The notes below the pieces were generated by a model. The model saw only the letters and a list, made by a program, of their open reading frames with translations. It ran no database searches and had not been told where the DNA came from. Below are positions 26,283-34,447 of a stretch of 64,000 nucleotides of DNA, one piece after another (positions within the stretch are counted from its first letter, which is position 1; every line of letters begins with the position of its first letter). The DNA is from Engelhardtia mirabilis (lineage in GTDB: Bacteria; Planctomycetota; UBA1135; GCA-002686595), in NCBI RefSeq assembly GCF_007748095.1, contig NZ_CP036287.1, positions 4,898,001 through 4,962,000 of the forward strand. The letters run 5' to 3'. The position numbers and the translations under genes are program-made.

Positions 26283-27400
26283 GCGCGCGCTCACCGCGCG
26301 TGTTGGTGCTGGGGGCCGTGCTCGGCCAACCCCGGGGCGGCGTCCAGCGACACAACGCCGAACTCCTCCCGCGCGCGGCGCGGCTGTTGCGAGCGCGGGG
26401 CGGGAGCCTCGCCGTGCTCGTCGGCGCGGAGCCGCCGAGCTTCGACTGCGGCGAGGACGTGGAACTGCTCGAGTCCGCGGTCCCCGCCGGTCCCCCCGCG
26501 CGCCGCGCGCGGGCGGAGTCGCGCGCTGTCGCTGCGGCCATCGACCATGCAACCGGCGCGGGCAGCCCCTTCGACCTGGTCCACACCGCACACCTGCCGA
26601 TCCCTTCCAAGCGCGGCCTGCGCGGCACGCCCCTGACGGTGACCCTGCACGACCTGCGCCAGGTGAATGCTGAGCTCGTGGGTTCCCTGCGCGCGTTCGC
26701 CGGTCGCTTCGCCTACCGAGCGGTCGCGCGCCGCGCGGCGCGTTTGCTGTTCGTCAGCGACGAGGTGCGAGCGCAGTTCCAACTGCGCCATCCGCGCGTC
26801 GTCGGGCGCGCGGACGTAGTGCCCAATGCCGGCGACCACCTGCGCGTCGTGGAGCGCGGCGCGCGGGCGCGCAGCTACCTCGAGCCCGGCTACCTGCTGC
26901 ACGTGGGGCACCTCGAACCGCGCAAGAACTTGGGCCTCGCCCTGCGAGCCTTGGCCGAGGACCCGGCGCTCCCGCCCCTGGTGCTGGTCGGCGCGGCCAA
27001 GGGCGGCGAACGCGCGCGGCTGGACCGCTTGGCGGCGCAACTGGGAGTCGGCGCGCGGGTCTGGTTCTTGGGTCCCCTGGACGATTCGGAGCTGCCCCTG
27101 CTCTACGCCGGCGCGGGCTGCTTGGTCCTGCCTTCGCGCCTCGAGGGCTTCGGAATCCCCGTGCACGAGGCCCGCCGCGCCGGCTTGCCCTTGGCCCTGA
27201 GTCGCTCCGGTGCACCCAGCGAAGTGGCCGGCGACGCCGCGGAGCGCTTCGACGCCGACGACCCCGCCGAGATGGCTGCAGCGATCCGCATCGCCTTGGC
27301 GAAGGCGACAACGCCGTGCGTCGACCTGGAATCCTGGGACGACAGCGCTGCTCGCTTGGTCGCAGCCTGGGAAGCAGCCGTCGCTTCGCCGCGCGGGTGA
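26279..27400 (+). CDS. Glycosyltransferase, GT4-like
   Basis: A 373-residue protein in the same family as its upstream neighbour. It shows G-Q-P-R-G-G-V-Q-R-H-N near the N-terminus, V-G-H-L-E-P-R-K-N-L between the lobes, and the donor-binding motif L-E-G-F-G-I-P-V-H-E-A in the C-terminal lobe. The ATG overlaps the upstream TGA (ATGA), which suggests coupled translation. It is followed by a hairpin at 27410-27428. Role in a cell-surface sugar pathway is likely but not shown by sequence. Confidence 0.88.
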   Translation: MSARSPRVLVLGAVLGQPRGGVQRHNAELLPRAARLLRARGGSLAVLVGAEPPSFDCGEDVELLESAVPAGPPARRARAESRAVAAAIDHATGAGSPFDLVHTAHLPIPSKRGLRGTPLTVTLHDLRQVNAELVGSLRAFAGRFAYRAVARRAARLLFVSDEVRAQFQLRHPRVVGRADVVPNAGDHLRVVERGARARSYLEPGYLLHVGHLEPRKNLGLALRALAEDPALPPLVLVGAAKGGERARLDRLAAQLGVGARVWFLGPLDDSELPLLYAGAGCLVLPSRLEGFGIPVHEARRAGLPLALSRSGAPSEVAGDAAERFDADDPAEMAAAIRIALAKATTPCVDLESWDDSAARLVAAWEAAVASPRG

Positions 27401-27409
27401 TTGATCGCG

Positions 27410-27428
27410 GCCGCGACCAAGTCGCGGC
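27410..27428. terminator. Short hairpin between convergent genes
   Basis: GCCGCGAC (27410-27417) and GTCGCGGC (27421-27428) pair perfectly around CAA. It lies ten bases after the glycosyltransferase stop and downstream of the convergent FHA gene. Confidence 0.35.
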
Positions 27429-27535
27429 TAGACACGGATGATCCGTTGGCTCGCACGGGTGATCGACCCGGACGTGTGATTGGATCTCGGAGCGCGAGAC
27501 CAGCTGTGCTGCGATCCGCGCTCGGTCCTTGGCGC

Positions 27536-28264
27536 TCAGCCCTTCGCGCCCTGGACCAGGACGAAGACGCCCCAGGCCACGGCGACGAAGAAGACCAGGG
27601 CGCCGATCACGACGCCAGCCTGCACCCAGCCGGGGTACTGCGACAGGTCGCCACGCAGGATGCCGCTCGGCTCGGCAGCGACTTCGCGCAGGACCTCCTG
27701 GCGACGGCTCTCCCCCACGGCTTGCGGCGACAGCTGCGTCGGCTCGGGTCTCTTGGCCAAGGGAGCACGGTGCGCGCTGCCCTGCGGGGTCTGGCCGCGG
27801 TCGGTGAGGCGGGTCGACGCCAACTCGATCTCGGCGGGGTCCTCCAGGGACAGGCCGCCGCTGTTGCCGCTGCCAGCGCCGGAGCTGCCCTTGGCTCCGT
27901 CGTCGACGGACGCGGAACTCACCTCGAGCGGCGGCCCCTCGTCGAACTCGAAGTCCTCGTCGATCGGGTCGGCGGGCGCCCCGTCGCCTACGAAGCGCAC
28001 CTCGAGGCCACCCAGGGCGAACTCGAGCCCCTCCTCGAACATGACCTCGGGCACGCGCTGACCGGCCACGCGCAGGCCGTTGCTGGAGTCCAGGTCGACG
28101 ATCCACAGGTCCTCGCCACGCTGCTCGATGCGCGCGTGCTCGCGGCTGATCGAGGGGTGGACGATCGCGATCTCACAGGCGCGCAGCCGCCCGATGCGTT
28201 GGCCCGCGACCAGGTCGACGCTGCGGCCCGGATCGGGGCCTTCGAGGATCAGGAGTCGCGCCAT
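27536..28264 (-). CDS. FHA-domain protein with C-terminal membrane anchor
   Basis: FHA domains bind phosphothreonine peptides. The 242-residue protein has an N-terminal FHA fold with the G-R-x-x-x-x-x-I signature (about residue 25), S-I-S-R-E-H-A-R-I and D-L-D-S-S-N-G (about 73). An acidic, Ser/Gly-rich linker follows, then one C-terminal membrane segment (about 215-237). It would present a cytoplasmic FHA domain on the membrane. The kinase gene at 31196-33754 could supply phosphopeptide targets, but nothing links them directly. Divergent from the ABC transporter genes. Confidence 0.88.
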   Translation of the reverse strand: MARLLILEGPDPGRSVDLVAGQRIGRLRACEIAIVHPSISREHARIEQRGEDLWIVDLDSSNGLRVAGQRVPEVMFEEGLEFALGGLEVRFVGDGAPADPIDEDFEFDEGPPLEVSSASVDDGAKGSSGAGSGNSGGLSLEDPAEIELASTRLTDRGQTPQGSAHRAPLAKRPEPTQLSPQAVGESRRQEVLREVAAEPSGILRGDLSQYPGWVQAGVVIGALVFFVAVAWGVFVLVQGAKG

Positions 28265-28357
28265 GGCCGGGGAGGATAGCAGGCCCCAAGGCCCGAGCGA
28301 GCCTGGGCCCCAGGGGCGACTTGTGCGCGCCGCGCGCGGGCGTCAGGCTGCTGACCC

Positions 28358-29266
28358 GTGTCGACCGAGTCCGCACCACTCCCCGGCCCGCAGGCAGTCG
28401 CCATCCTCGCGCGCGGCCTGAAGCGCAGCTATCGCTCGGGCTTCCTCCTGGCGCGGCGTGCGGTCCTGCGGGGTGTCGACCTCGACCTCGCGGCCGGAGC
28501 CGTGGGCGGGCTGATCGGCCCCAACGGCTCGGGCAAGTCGACCCTGCTGCGGCTCCTGGCCGGTGTCGATCCGGCCGACGGCGGCGAGCTCTCGGTCTTG
28601 GGCGGTGATCCGCGCACGGCGGCGGTGCGCACTCGCATCGGCTACGCCACCGAGGGCTGTCCCTTCCCCGACGAGCTGCCGGCGCGGGTCGTGCTGGAGC
28701 TGCTGCTGCGTATGCGCGGGCTACATGGCGGCGAGGCCCGATCCAGGGCGCTGAGGCTGCTCGACCGCGCGGGCCTCGGCGCGGACGCCAAGCGCTCCCT
28801 GGGCCAGTTCTCGAGCGGCATGCGGCGGCGCTTCGTCCTGGCCCAGGCCTTCGCCACCGATCCGCACCTGGTGCTGCTCGACGAGCCCAGCGTGGGGCTC
28901 GACGCCGAGGGCGCCGAGGTGCTCGAGCAGTGGCTCGACGAAGCCCATGCCCGCGGCGCCGCGGCGCTGATCTGTTCCCACCGGCCCGACGACCTCTTCG
29001 GGCGCTGCGAGCGGGTGAGCGTGATGATCGAGGGCCGCGTGGTGCTGAACGAGTCCGCGCGCGCCCTGGCCGAGCGGGCGACGCGCGTGGAGCTCGAGAT
29101 CGAAGGCGCGGGGAGCCAGGACCTCGACGCCGCGCGCCGCGAGCTCGAAGCGCGGGGGGCTGTGGTGCGCGCCACGCGCCCGGCCGCGGCGGCCCTCGAC
29201 GCCCTGTACCGGTCCCTGGGATCAACCGGACGCGGCGCGCCGGCGGGCGTCGAGCGCGATGGATGA
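28358..29266 (+). CDS. ABC transporter ATP-binding protein
   Basis: A 302-residue ATPase subunit. It contains Walker A (G-P-N-G-S-G-K-S-T), an S-S-G-M signature-like stretch in L-G-Q-F-S-S-G-M-R-R-R, Walker B (L-V-L-L-D-E-P-S-V-G-L-D) and a switch His in S-H-R-P-D-D. The C-terminal 80 residues are an extra domain. It starts with GTG and overlaps the downstream permease start by eight bases. With the next two genes it forms an operon. The substrate is unknown; the exporter type is suggested by the family's common operon of ATPase plus membrane partner. Confidence 0.9.
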   Translation: MSTESAPLPGPQAVAILARGLKRSYRSGFLLARRAVLRGVDLDLAAGAVGGLIGPNGSGKSTLLRLLAGVDPADGGELSVLGGDPRTAAVRTRIGYATEGCPFPDELPARVVLELLLRMRGLHGGEARSRALRLLDRAGLGADAKRSLGQFSSGMRRRFVLAQAFATDPHLVLLDEPSVGLDAEGAEVLEQWLDEAHARGAAALICSHRPDDLFGRCERVSVMIEGRVVLNESARALAERATRVELEIEGAGSQDLDAARRELEARGAVVRATRPAAAALDALYRSLGSTGRGAPAGVERDG

Positions 29267-30374
29267 TCGCCGGCGCGTGCGCGACGTGCGCGGGGCCTTG
29301 GCCCTGGCGAGCCTGGCCCTGCGGCGCGCACTGTCGCCGTGGGCGGTGGTCGCGACGGCGCTGTGGCTGACCCTGCTCGCGACCCGCGACTGGATGCCCG
29401 CGAGCGTGCGCCTGGTCGGCGAGCTCGATCCGTCGACACCCGCCGTGGCCGCGGCCCAGGCCCGCTCGGGAGTTCTGGGTGCGGCGCTGGCGTTGGTCGC
29501 GCCGCTCGTGCTGTGGCGCGTGGCGGCCCTGAACGCGCGCACCCAGGGACCTGAGCGGGCGGGCTTCGCGGCGGCGCCGGTGGGCGAGCTTCCGCGCCAG
29601 GTCGGCCTGTGGCTCGGAGCCTGCGCGGGCGCGGCGCTCCACCTGCTCGCCTGCGCGGCCGCGGCGGAGCTGGCGGCGGGCGCGGGATCGGAGCCGGTGC
29701 GGCCGGTGGTCGGCCGTCTCGACAATCCGGCGCTGAACCTACTCGTGGAAGGCGAGGTCGAGCGCTTCGAGCTGCCGCCCCTCCCGGCGCGCGCCGAGCG
29801 GATCCAGGTCGAGCTGGTGGTCCTCCCGGCCGCCGACCCCAGCGCCACGGTCGAGCTGCGCGTGCGGCGGCTCGACGGCGACGGCCCGGGAACCTCGGCC
29901 AGCTCGACCTTCGCTGGCCGGCGCGCCCTGTCGGTCGATCTGCCACCGGGCTCGGGAACTCTGCTGGTCGAGCTGGCGCGGCCCGCGGTTGGCGCCGGCG
30001 TCGGAGTCCCGGCCAACAGCCTGTTGGTGCTCGGGTCTCCCCGACCGGGTCTGCTGGCGAGCCTGGCCCTCGCCGCCCGCACCTGGCTCGGACTCGCCTT
30101 GGCCGCGGCGCTGTTGCCACTGCTCACGCGCGGACTGTCGGCCGGCCTGGCCGGCACGCTGCTCGCCTCCCTCTGGATCGCCGCCTGGCGCGGCGCGCCC
30201 CTGGTCGAGCACCTGCCCGCCGCGACCCTGTTCGACGACCTATCGGCGCTCTCGCTCGGACTGTCCCCTGGCGCACCGCCCCTGATCAGCGCTGGCCTCG
30301 CGCTCGGACTGTCCCTGGCCTGCCTGTCGGCGACCGCCCTGCTGGAGCGGCGCCGCGGAGGTGCGACGCGGTGA
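29259..30374 (+). CDS. ABC transporter membrane protein with extracytoplasmic domain
   Basis: The 371-residue product has several membrane segments: about 25-45 and 70-90 (A-L-A-L-V-A-P-L-V-L-W), 112-135, and a C-terminal cluster from about 260. Between them lies a domain of about 120 residues (about 145-265) with beta-rich, polar sequence, probably on the outer face. It overlaps the ATPase gene by eight bases and is followed with a four-base GTGA overlap by a small membrane-anchored protein. No sequence motif names a substrate. Confidence 0.8.
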   Translation: MDDRRRVRDVRGALALASLALRRALSPWAVVATALWLTLLATRDWMPASVRLVGELDPSTPAVAAAQARSGVLGAALALVAPLVLWRVAALNARTQGPERAGFAAAPVGELPRQVGLWLGACAGAALHLLACAAAAELAAGAGSEPVRPVVGRLDNPALNLLVEGEVERFELPPLPARAERIQVELVVLPAADPSATVELRVRRLDGDGPGTSASSTFAGRRALSVDLPPGSGTLLVELARPAVGAGVGVPANSLLVLGSPRPGLLASLALAARTWLGLALAAALLPLLTRGLSAGLAGTLLASLWIAAWRGAPLVEHLPAATLFDDLSALSLGLSPGAPPLISAGLALGLSLACLSATALLERRRGGATR

Positions 30375-30967
30375 AGCGCTCTTCCGTCGCCGTCGTCGGA
30401 GCGGTGTTGATCGCCGCCCTCGCAGCCGAGTTCACCGGTCTCGCCCCCGACGAGCGCTGGCGCCCGCCCCCCAAGCCGCCCTCCGCCTCGGCAGCCCTCC
30501 TCGGCCCGATCGGCCGCGTCTTCGCCAGCGCCCAATGGGTCCGCGTCGACGCCGCCTTCGCCGCCGGACGCCCGGCCCAGGCCTTCGCCCTGGCCGAACG
30601 CGCCCTCGAGCTCGATCCCGGCGCGACCGAGGGCTGGGAGATCCTGGTCTGGTTCCAAGCCATCCAGCTCGCCTCCCCCGCCCGCGAACCCGACGGCGAA
30701 CGACGCCGCCAATGGCTCGAGAACGGCCTGGCCGTGGCCGCCCGCGGCGAGCAATCCGCCCGCGAGCCCGCAGCCCTCGCGCGCCTCGCCGGCGACGTCC
30801 TCTTCGTCCACGCCGACGCCGAGCCAGCAACGCCGTGGCCCGGCGGTCGCAAGGCCCTGCTCGAGCTCGCGCAGACCCACTACCGCCGCGCCGCCGAGCT
30901 GGGCGACACCGAAGCCCACGCGAGCGCCGAGGGCGTCGCCCGCAAGCTCGCGGGGATGGGCGACTAA
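30371..30967 (+). CDS. Small membrane-anchored TPR-like protein
   Basis: 198 residues. An N-terminal hydrophobic stretch (about 5-22) acts as signal anchor or uncleaved signal peptide. The rest forms helical pairs with A-F-A-L-A-E-R-A-L-E-L-D-P-G-A-x-x-x-W, a good match to the TPR consensus, and another helical repeat at about 150-190. The start GTG overlaps the permease stop. It probably works with the ABC transporter, perhaps as an accessory scaffold. That link is from operon position only. Confidence 0.75.
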   Translation: MKRSSVAVVGAVLIAALAAEFTGLAPDERWRPPPKPPSASAALLGPIGRVFASAQWVRVDAAFAAGRPAQAFALAERALELDPGATEGWEILVWFQAIQLASPAREPDGERRRQWLENGLAVAARGEQSAREPAALARLAGDVLFVHADAEPATPWPGGRKALLELAQTHYRRAAELGDTEAHASAEGVARKLAGMGD

Positions 30968-31035
30968 TCCCTCCGCGGTCACCAGGATTCGCTGCCAGCG
31001 CGTGCGACTCGGATCCCAGCGACCGCTGCTGACTA

Positions 31036-31196
31036 GTGTCCTGGATCGGAAATTCGGCACCACTGCCCGGAGGTCCGATCGATGCTGGCTAGGCGCGCCG
31101 ACGACGCGTATCCGCTGCGATACTCGGAGGAGGCGCTGGCGACGCCAGCGGCCATCGCAGCCCGGGAAGTGACGCCGAACTGCTGATCCAGGACAC
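31036..31196. mobile_element. 161-bp inverted-repeat element with TA target duplication (family 1, copy 1)
   Basis: A short non-coding element bounded by GTGTCCTGGATC at the left and GATCCAGGACAC at the right, with about 40 imperfectly matching bases of inverted repeat at each end. It is flanked by TA on both sides (31034-31035 and 31197-31198), the target duplication expected of Tc1/mariner and IS630 type elements. No transposase is inside, so it is a MITE-like, non-autonomous copy. A second copy lies at 63034-63194 in the opposite orientation, differing at 6 of 161 positions. Confidence 0.88.
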
Positions 31197-33754
31197 TAGC
31201 TCCCTTCGTCCAGCAGTGGAGCCAGGAAGAGCTCGTAGAGCGGAGTGGCCTTGGTTTGCGTCTCCGCGTCGAGCCGATCCCACAGGTCCCGGGCCAAGGT
31301 CGGCTCCCCGTGTCGCCCAGCGGACTGGAAGATCCTCACGCACGGCCCGTTCTCGGGCGGGAAGCCGTGGTCCGCCAACCAACGAAGACTGGCCGACGCC
31401 GCGGCCGCATCCATCGGATCTCCTCGCCCTTGGTCGAGGGCATCGAGTGCGAACTCGGCCCGCATCAGGTGCACGAGCCAGAGCTCGTCGGCATCCGGCC
31501 CAATCCACTCGAGTCCGCGGCCCAACAATCGGGCAGCGGCCTTCGGCCCGTCGAGCTGGAACACCGTCCAGGAGCGGTTGGTCCAGTACTCCGGCGCTTG
31601 CCCGCGGTAGGCCTCGAGTCCGGAAGCGAGTTCCTCGACCCGCAGGAGGAGGTGCTGCTTGCGGCCCAGTCCACAGCCGTAGCGCACGATGTCCGCGATC
31701 GGACTTCCGCTCGAACTCGGCCAGCGGGTCAAGCGGTTGGCACCTCCGAGATAGATATTGCCGAGGTTGATGCGCACCTCCGGTGCGTCACCGAGGGCGA
31801 GGCAGCGCTCATAGAGCCGAGCCGCTCGCCAGTGTGCTCCGGGCGTCGGGTCGTTCGAAGCGATGTCGGCCGCGTGGAAGAGCACCTCACGGTCCATGGG
31901 GAAGCGTTCGACGAGCGCATCGGCGGCGGCGAGCAGCCGATCGATCTCCGAGGCCACAGCGCCACCGCCCAGGGACCGGAGGTAGCGGAGTTCCGTGAAC
32001 AGCACTATGGACCAAGAGCCGCCTCGCTCCGGGTCGAGCGCCCGCAGTGACGATGCGGCCGCGAGGCTGACGAGGTCCTCCGCTCCTTCGGCACCGAAGG
32101 CCGCCATCCGCGCCACGCGGACGTCATTGGGCGCGCGTTTGAACAGCTCGACGATGGCCGCACGCAGTTTGCGTGGATCCGCTCCGACGAAGCGCCAAGC
32201 AACGATCGCGCGCCGCGCGACGCCGACGGGGAGGTCCGAGTTCAGCTCCGGAAGCTCCACCCTGGGCAGAGGCACCCGTCCACTCGCGAGCAACGACTCG
32301 AGCCTGATCAGCGGCTCCCAGCACGGCTCGTGGCTCAACAACGCCTCCGCCTCCGCGAGGCTGAGCCGTAGCGCAGCCAGGCGCGCGGGTGACCTCGCCA
32401 GACGACCCGGATCGAAATTGCCCGGTCCGTCCAACGCGACGCGTACTCGCGCGAAGGCCACGTCGGGGTCCCGCGGCCGCAGACGCGCGAGCTCGTCCAG
32501 CGCCTGGGCTGCGGCGTCCCCGGTACCGATGGCCAACTCGGCGTCGACCAACTGACTCAGCGACTTGACGCGCTCGCCTTCGATCTGCTCGAGACGTCGC
32601 GACTCGGCGAGCACGGTCGAGCGACCGAGGACCGCGAGGATCGGCAGAGTCACGAGGAGAGCCGTTCGCGTCGGGTTTCGCCGCACCCAACGGGCGGCCC
32701 CACGGATAGGCCGCCGACGAGCCGCGCGTGGCCGGACTCCGTCGAGCCAGGACTCCAAGTCGTCGATGAATGCGGCACAACTCTGATAGCGATCTGCGGC
32801 CCGCGTTGCGGTCGCGCACGACACGACCGCCGCCAGATCCCGGTCCACCTCACGATTGAATGCCCGGACGTTGCGCGCGCCGTGCGATTGATACTCGCGG
32901 CGGATGGCATCGAGCGAGGGCGCGCCGATCGGAGTGGTGCCGGTCAGCAGGTGGAACAGCGTGGCTCCCAGACCGAAGATGTCCGCGCGGTGATCGCAGC
33001 CGGCACCGTCGATCTGCTCGGGCGCGGCATAGGCCGGCGTTCCCAGGATGTGCCCGGTGCGGGTGCGGTCCAGACCGACCGCCGCCGAATCGAGCGCCAG
33101 CCCGAAGTCGATCAGGATCGGATTGCCGTCGGGGTCGCGCAGAACATTGGACGGCTTCAGGTCGCGATGGACGATCCCCGCTCGATGCAGCACCTGCACC
33201 GCCCGAGCCAAGGTCGCCATGGTTCGAACCGCCGCTCGGATCGCCTCTCGATCGCCGGCGGGTCCGCGCTCGCGAACTTCGTGCGCGAGCGAGCGGCCGG
33301 GGACCAGAGCCATGACCAGGTACGGCCAGGAATCGGCCACGCCGTAGTCGAAGATCTCGACGACGTGGGGCGACCGGACCCGGGCCAGGATCGCGGCCTC
33401 ACGCGCGAAGCGGGCCTGGGGGTTTCCGTCAATGGTCGGTCGTGGACTCAGGAACTTGATGGCGACTTCCCGACCGAGCGATTCCTGACGTCCGACGAAG
33501 ACCGTACCGCCGCCACCCGCTCCCAAGTGAGCAACGACCTCGTAGCCCTCCACCGACGGTGGATTCCAGGTCTCGGCCTCCCCCTCGACCGCTGCCAGCA
33601 GACCGATCGACTCCAGTGCGGCTCGGCGGCTCGCGAAGCGCCGACGGAGAGCGTCAGACGCGGTCGACCACAGATCTGCGGCTACGGCCTCGTCCTCGAG
33701 GCGGAGCTCCAGGTACCGTTCAAACCACTGATCGTCGTGTTCGACTGCTGCCAT
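31196..33754 (-). CDS. Serine/threonine protein kinase with membrane segment and TPR-like C-terminus
   Basis: The 852-residue protein has a eukaryotic-type kinase domain (about 71-335): glycine-rich loop A-G-G-G-G-T-V, Lys 100 in A-I-K, catalytic H-R-D-L-K-P-S-N with Asp 198, D-F-G at 216-218, and A-P-E. All active-site residues are present. A membrane segment at about 363-384 follows, then helical repeats resembling TPRs over 470 residues. A kinase inside the membrane with a repeat-rich sensory part is likely. RBS AAGGA before the ATG at 33754. Its stop codon TAG (31198-31196) lies exactly at the MITE junction. It is divergent from an ECF sigma gene, a common regulatory pairing in planctomycetes and relatives. 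Confidence 0.92.
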   Translation of the reverse strand: MAAVEHDDQWFERYLELRLEDEAVAADLWSTASDALRRRFASRRAALESIGLLAAVEGEAETWNPPSVEGYEVVAHLGAGGGGTVFVGRQESLGREVAIKFLSPRPTIDGNPQARFAREAAILARVRSPHVVEIFDYGVADSWPYLVMALVPGRSLAHEVRERGPAGDREAIRAAVRTMATLARAVQVLHRAGIVHRDLKPSNVLRDPDGNPILIDFGLALDSAAVGLDRTRTGHILGTPAYAAPEQIDGAGCDHRADIFGLGATLFHLLTGTTPIGAPSLDAIRREYQSHGARNVRAFNREVDRDLAAVVSCATATRAADRYQSCAAFIDDLESWLDGVRPRAARRRPIRGAARWVRRNPTRTALLVTLPILAVLGRSTVLAESRRLEQIEGERVKSLSQLVDAELAIGTGDAAAQALDELARLRPRDPDVAFARVRVALDGPGNFDPGRLARSPARLAALRLSLAEAEALLSHEPCWEPLIRLESLLASGRVPLPRVELPELNSDLPVGVARRAIVAWRFVGADPRKLRAAIVELFKRAPNDVRVARMAAFGAEGAEDLVSLAAASSLRALDPERGGSWSIVLFTELRYLRSLGGGAVASEIDRLLAAADALVERFPMDREVLFHAADIASNDPTPGAHWRAARLYERCLALGDAPEVRINLGNIYLGGANRLTRWPSSSGSPIADIVRYGCGLGRKQHLLLRVEELASGLEAYRGQAPEYWTNRSWTVFQLDGPKAAARLLGRGLEWIGPDADELWLVHLMRAEFALDALDQGRGDPMDAAAASASLRWLADHGFPPENGPCVRIFQSAGRHGEPTLARDLWDRLDAETQTKATPLYELFLAPLLDEGS

Positions 33755-33831
33755 TTCCTTTCGACCACGCAGGGGTCTACGCCGCGTCGACACTCTAGCT
33801 CTAGCCGAGGGCCCTCGGGGTCTACCCAAAA
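33755..33831. promoter_or_regulatory. Divergent regulatory region with repeated GGGGTCTAC
   Basis: In the 77-base gap between the kinase and sigma starts, GGGGTCTAC occurs twice in the same direction (33772-33780 and 33817-33825), 45 bases apart, with CTCTAGCTCTAG between them. A repeated nonamer in a divergent promoter is a candidate operator or autoregulated sigma promoter element. Pattern only. Confidence 0.4.
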
Positions 33832-34440
33832 ATGCCTGGCACTTCGGACGGACCGCATTCGGGCTCGCCATCGCTGATCGACCGCACTCGCGCGGGCGAC
33901 TCTGCGGCGGCGCGACAACTCGTCGAGCGCCACCAGGGAATCCTGCGTGAGATGGCGCACCTGTGCCTGGGCGCCAGGAACCGACTACGCGACGACTGGG
34001 AGTCGGTCGACGTCGCGCAGGAGGCCGCCCTGCGAATCTGTCGCTCATCGACGGAGTTCCGCGGGATGACCGAGGCCCAATTCCTCGCCTGGGCGCGAAC
34101 CGTGGTGCGCTCGGTGGTCACGGACGCCGGTCGCCGCCGAGCTGCGGCGAAGCGCGACGCCGAGCGCCTCGGCGCAAGTGAGGGGGAATGGGTCCTGGGC
34201 GACGCTCATGCGACAACCCCCACGCCGAGCCAGGTAGCCATGGGCGCCGAGGCGGCCGAGAAGTTCCTCTCGGCGCTAGCTCGACTGCCCGAGCACGAAT
34301 CCGAGCTGATCGTCCTTCGCAAGCTCTGCGGTTGCACTTTCGAGGAGATCGCCGACGAGCTGGACACCGGCACAGCCGCGAGGGCCCGCGCCCGGTTGGC
34401 GCGGGCCCTCGGAAATCTCGCCAAGGAGCTAGATCTTTGA
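33832..34440 (+). CDS. ECF-type RNA polymerase sigma factor (kinase-linked)
   Basis: The 202-residue product has the sigma70-like region 2 (R-T-R-A-G-D-S-A-A-A-R-Q-L-V, V-D-V-A-Q-E-A-A-L-R-I) and region 4 (L-A-R-L-P-E-H-E-S-E-L-I-V-L-R, F-E-E-I-A-D-E-L) patterns. Paired with a divergent membrane Ser/Thr kinase, it fits the ECF sigma/kinase groups common in planctomycetes, where phosphorylation may activate the sigma. The ATG at 33832 has no Shine-Dalgarno in its upstream AAAA. Convergent with the next secreted protein gene with only seven bases between the stops. Confidence 0.88.
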   Translation: MPGTSDGPHSGSPSLIDRTRAGDSAAARQLVERHQGILREMAHLCLGARNRLRDDWESVDVAQEAALRICRSSTEFRGMTEAQFLAWARTVVRSVVTDAGRRRAAAKRDAERLGASEGEWVLGDAHATTPTPSQVAMGAEAAEKFLSALARLPEHESELIVLRKLCGCTFEEIADELDTGTAARARARLARALGNLAKELDL

Positions 34441-34447
34441 GCCTCGG

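Noticed and set aside
33827..33843. TGCCTGGCAC near the sigma start resembling the family 2 core
   Set aside because: Only ten bases match and there is no inverted repeat or TA border around it. Most likely chance.
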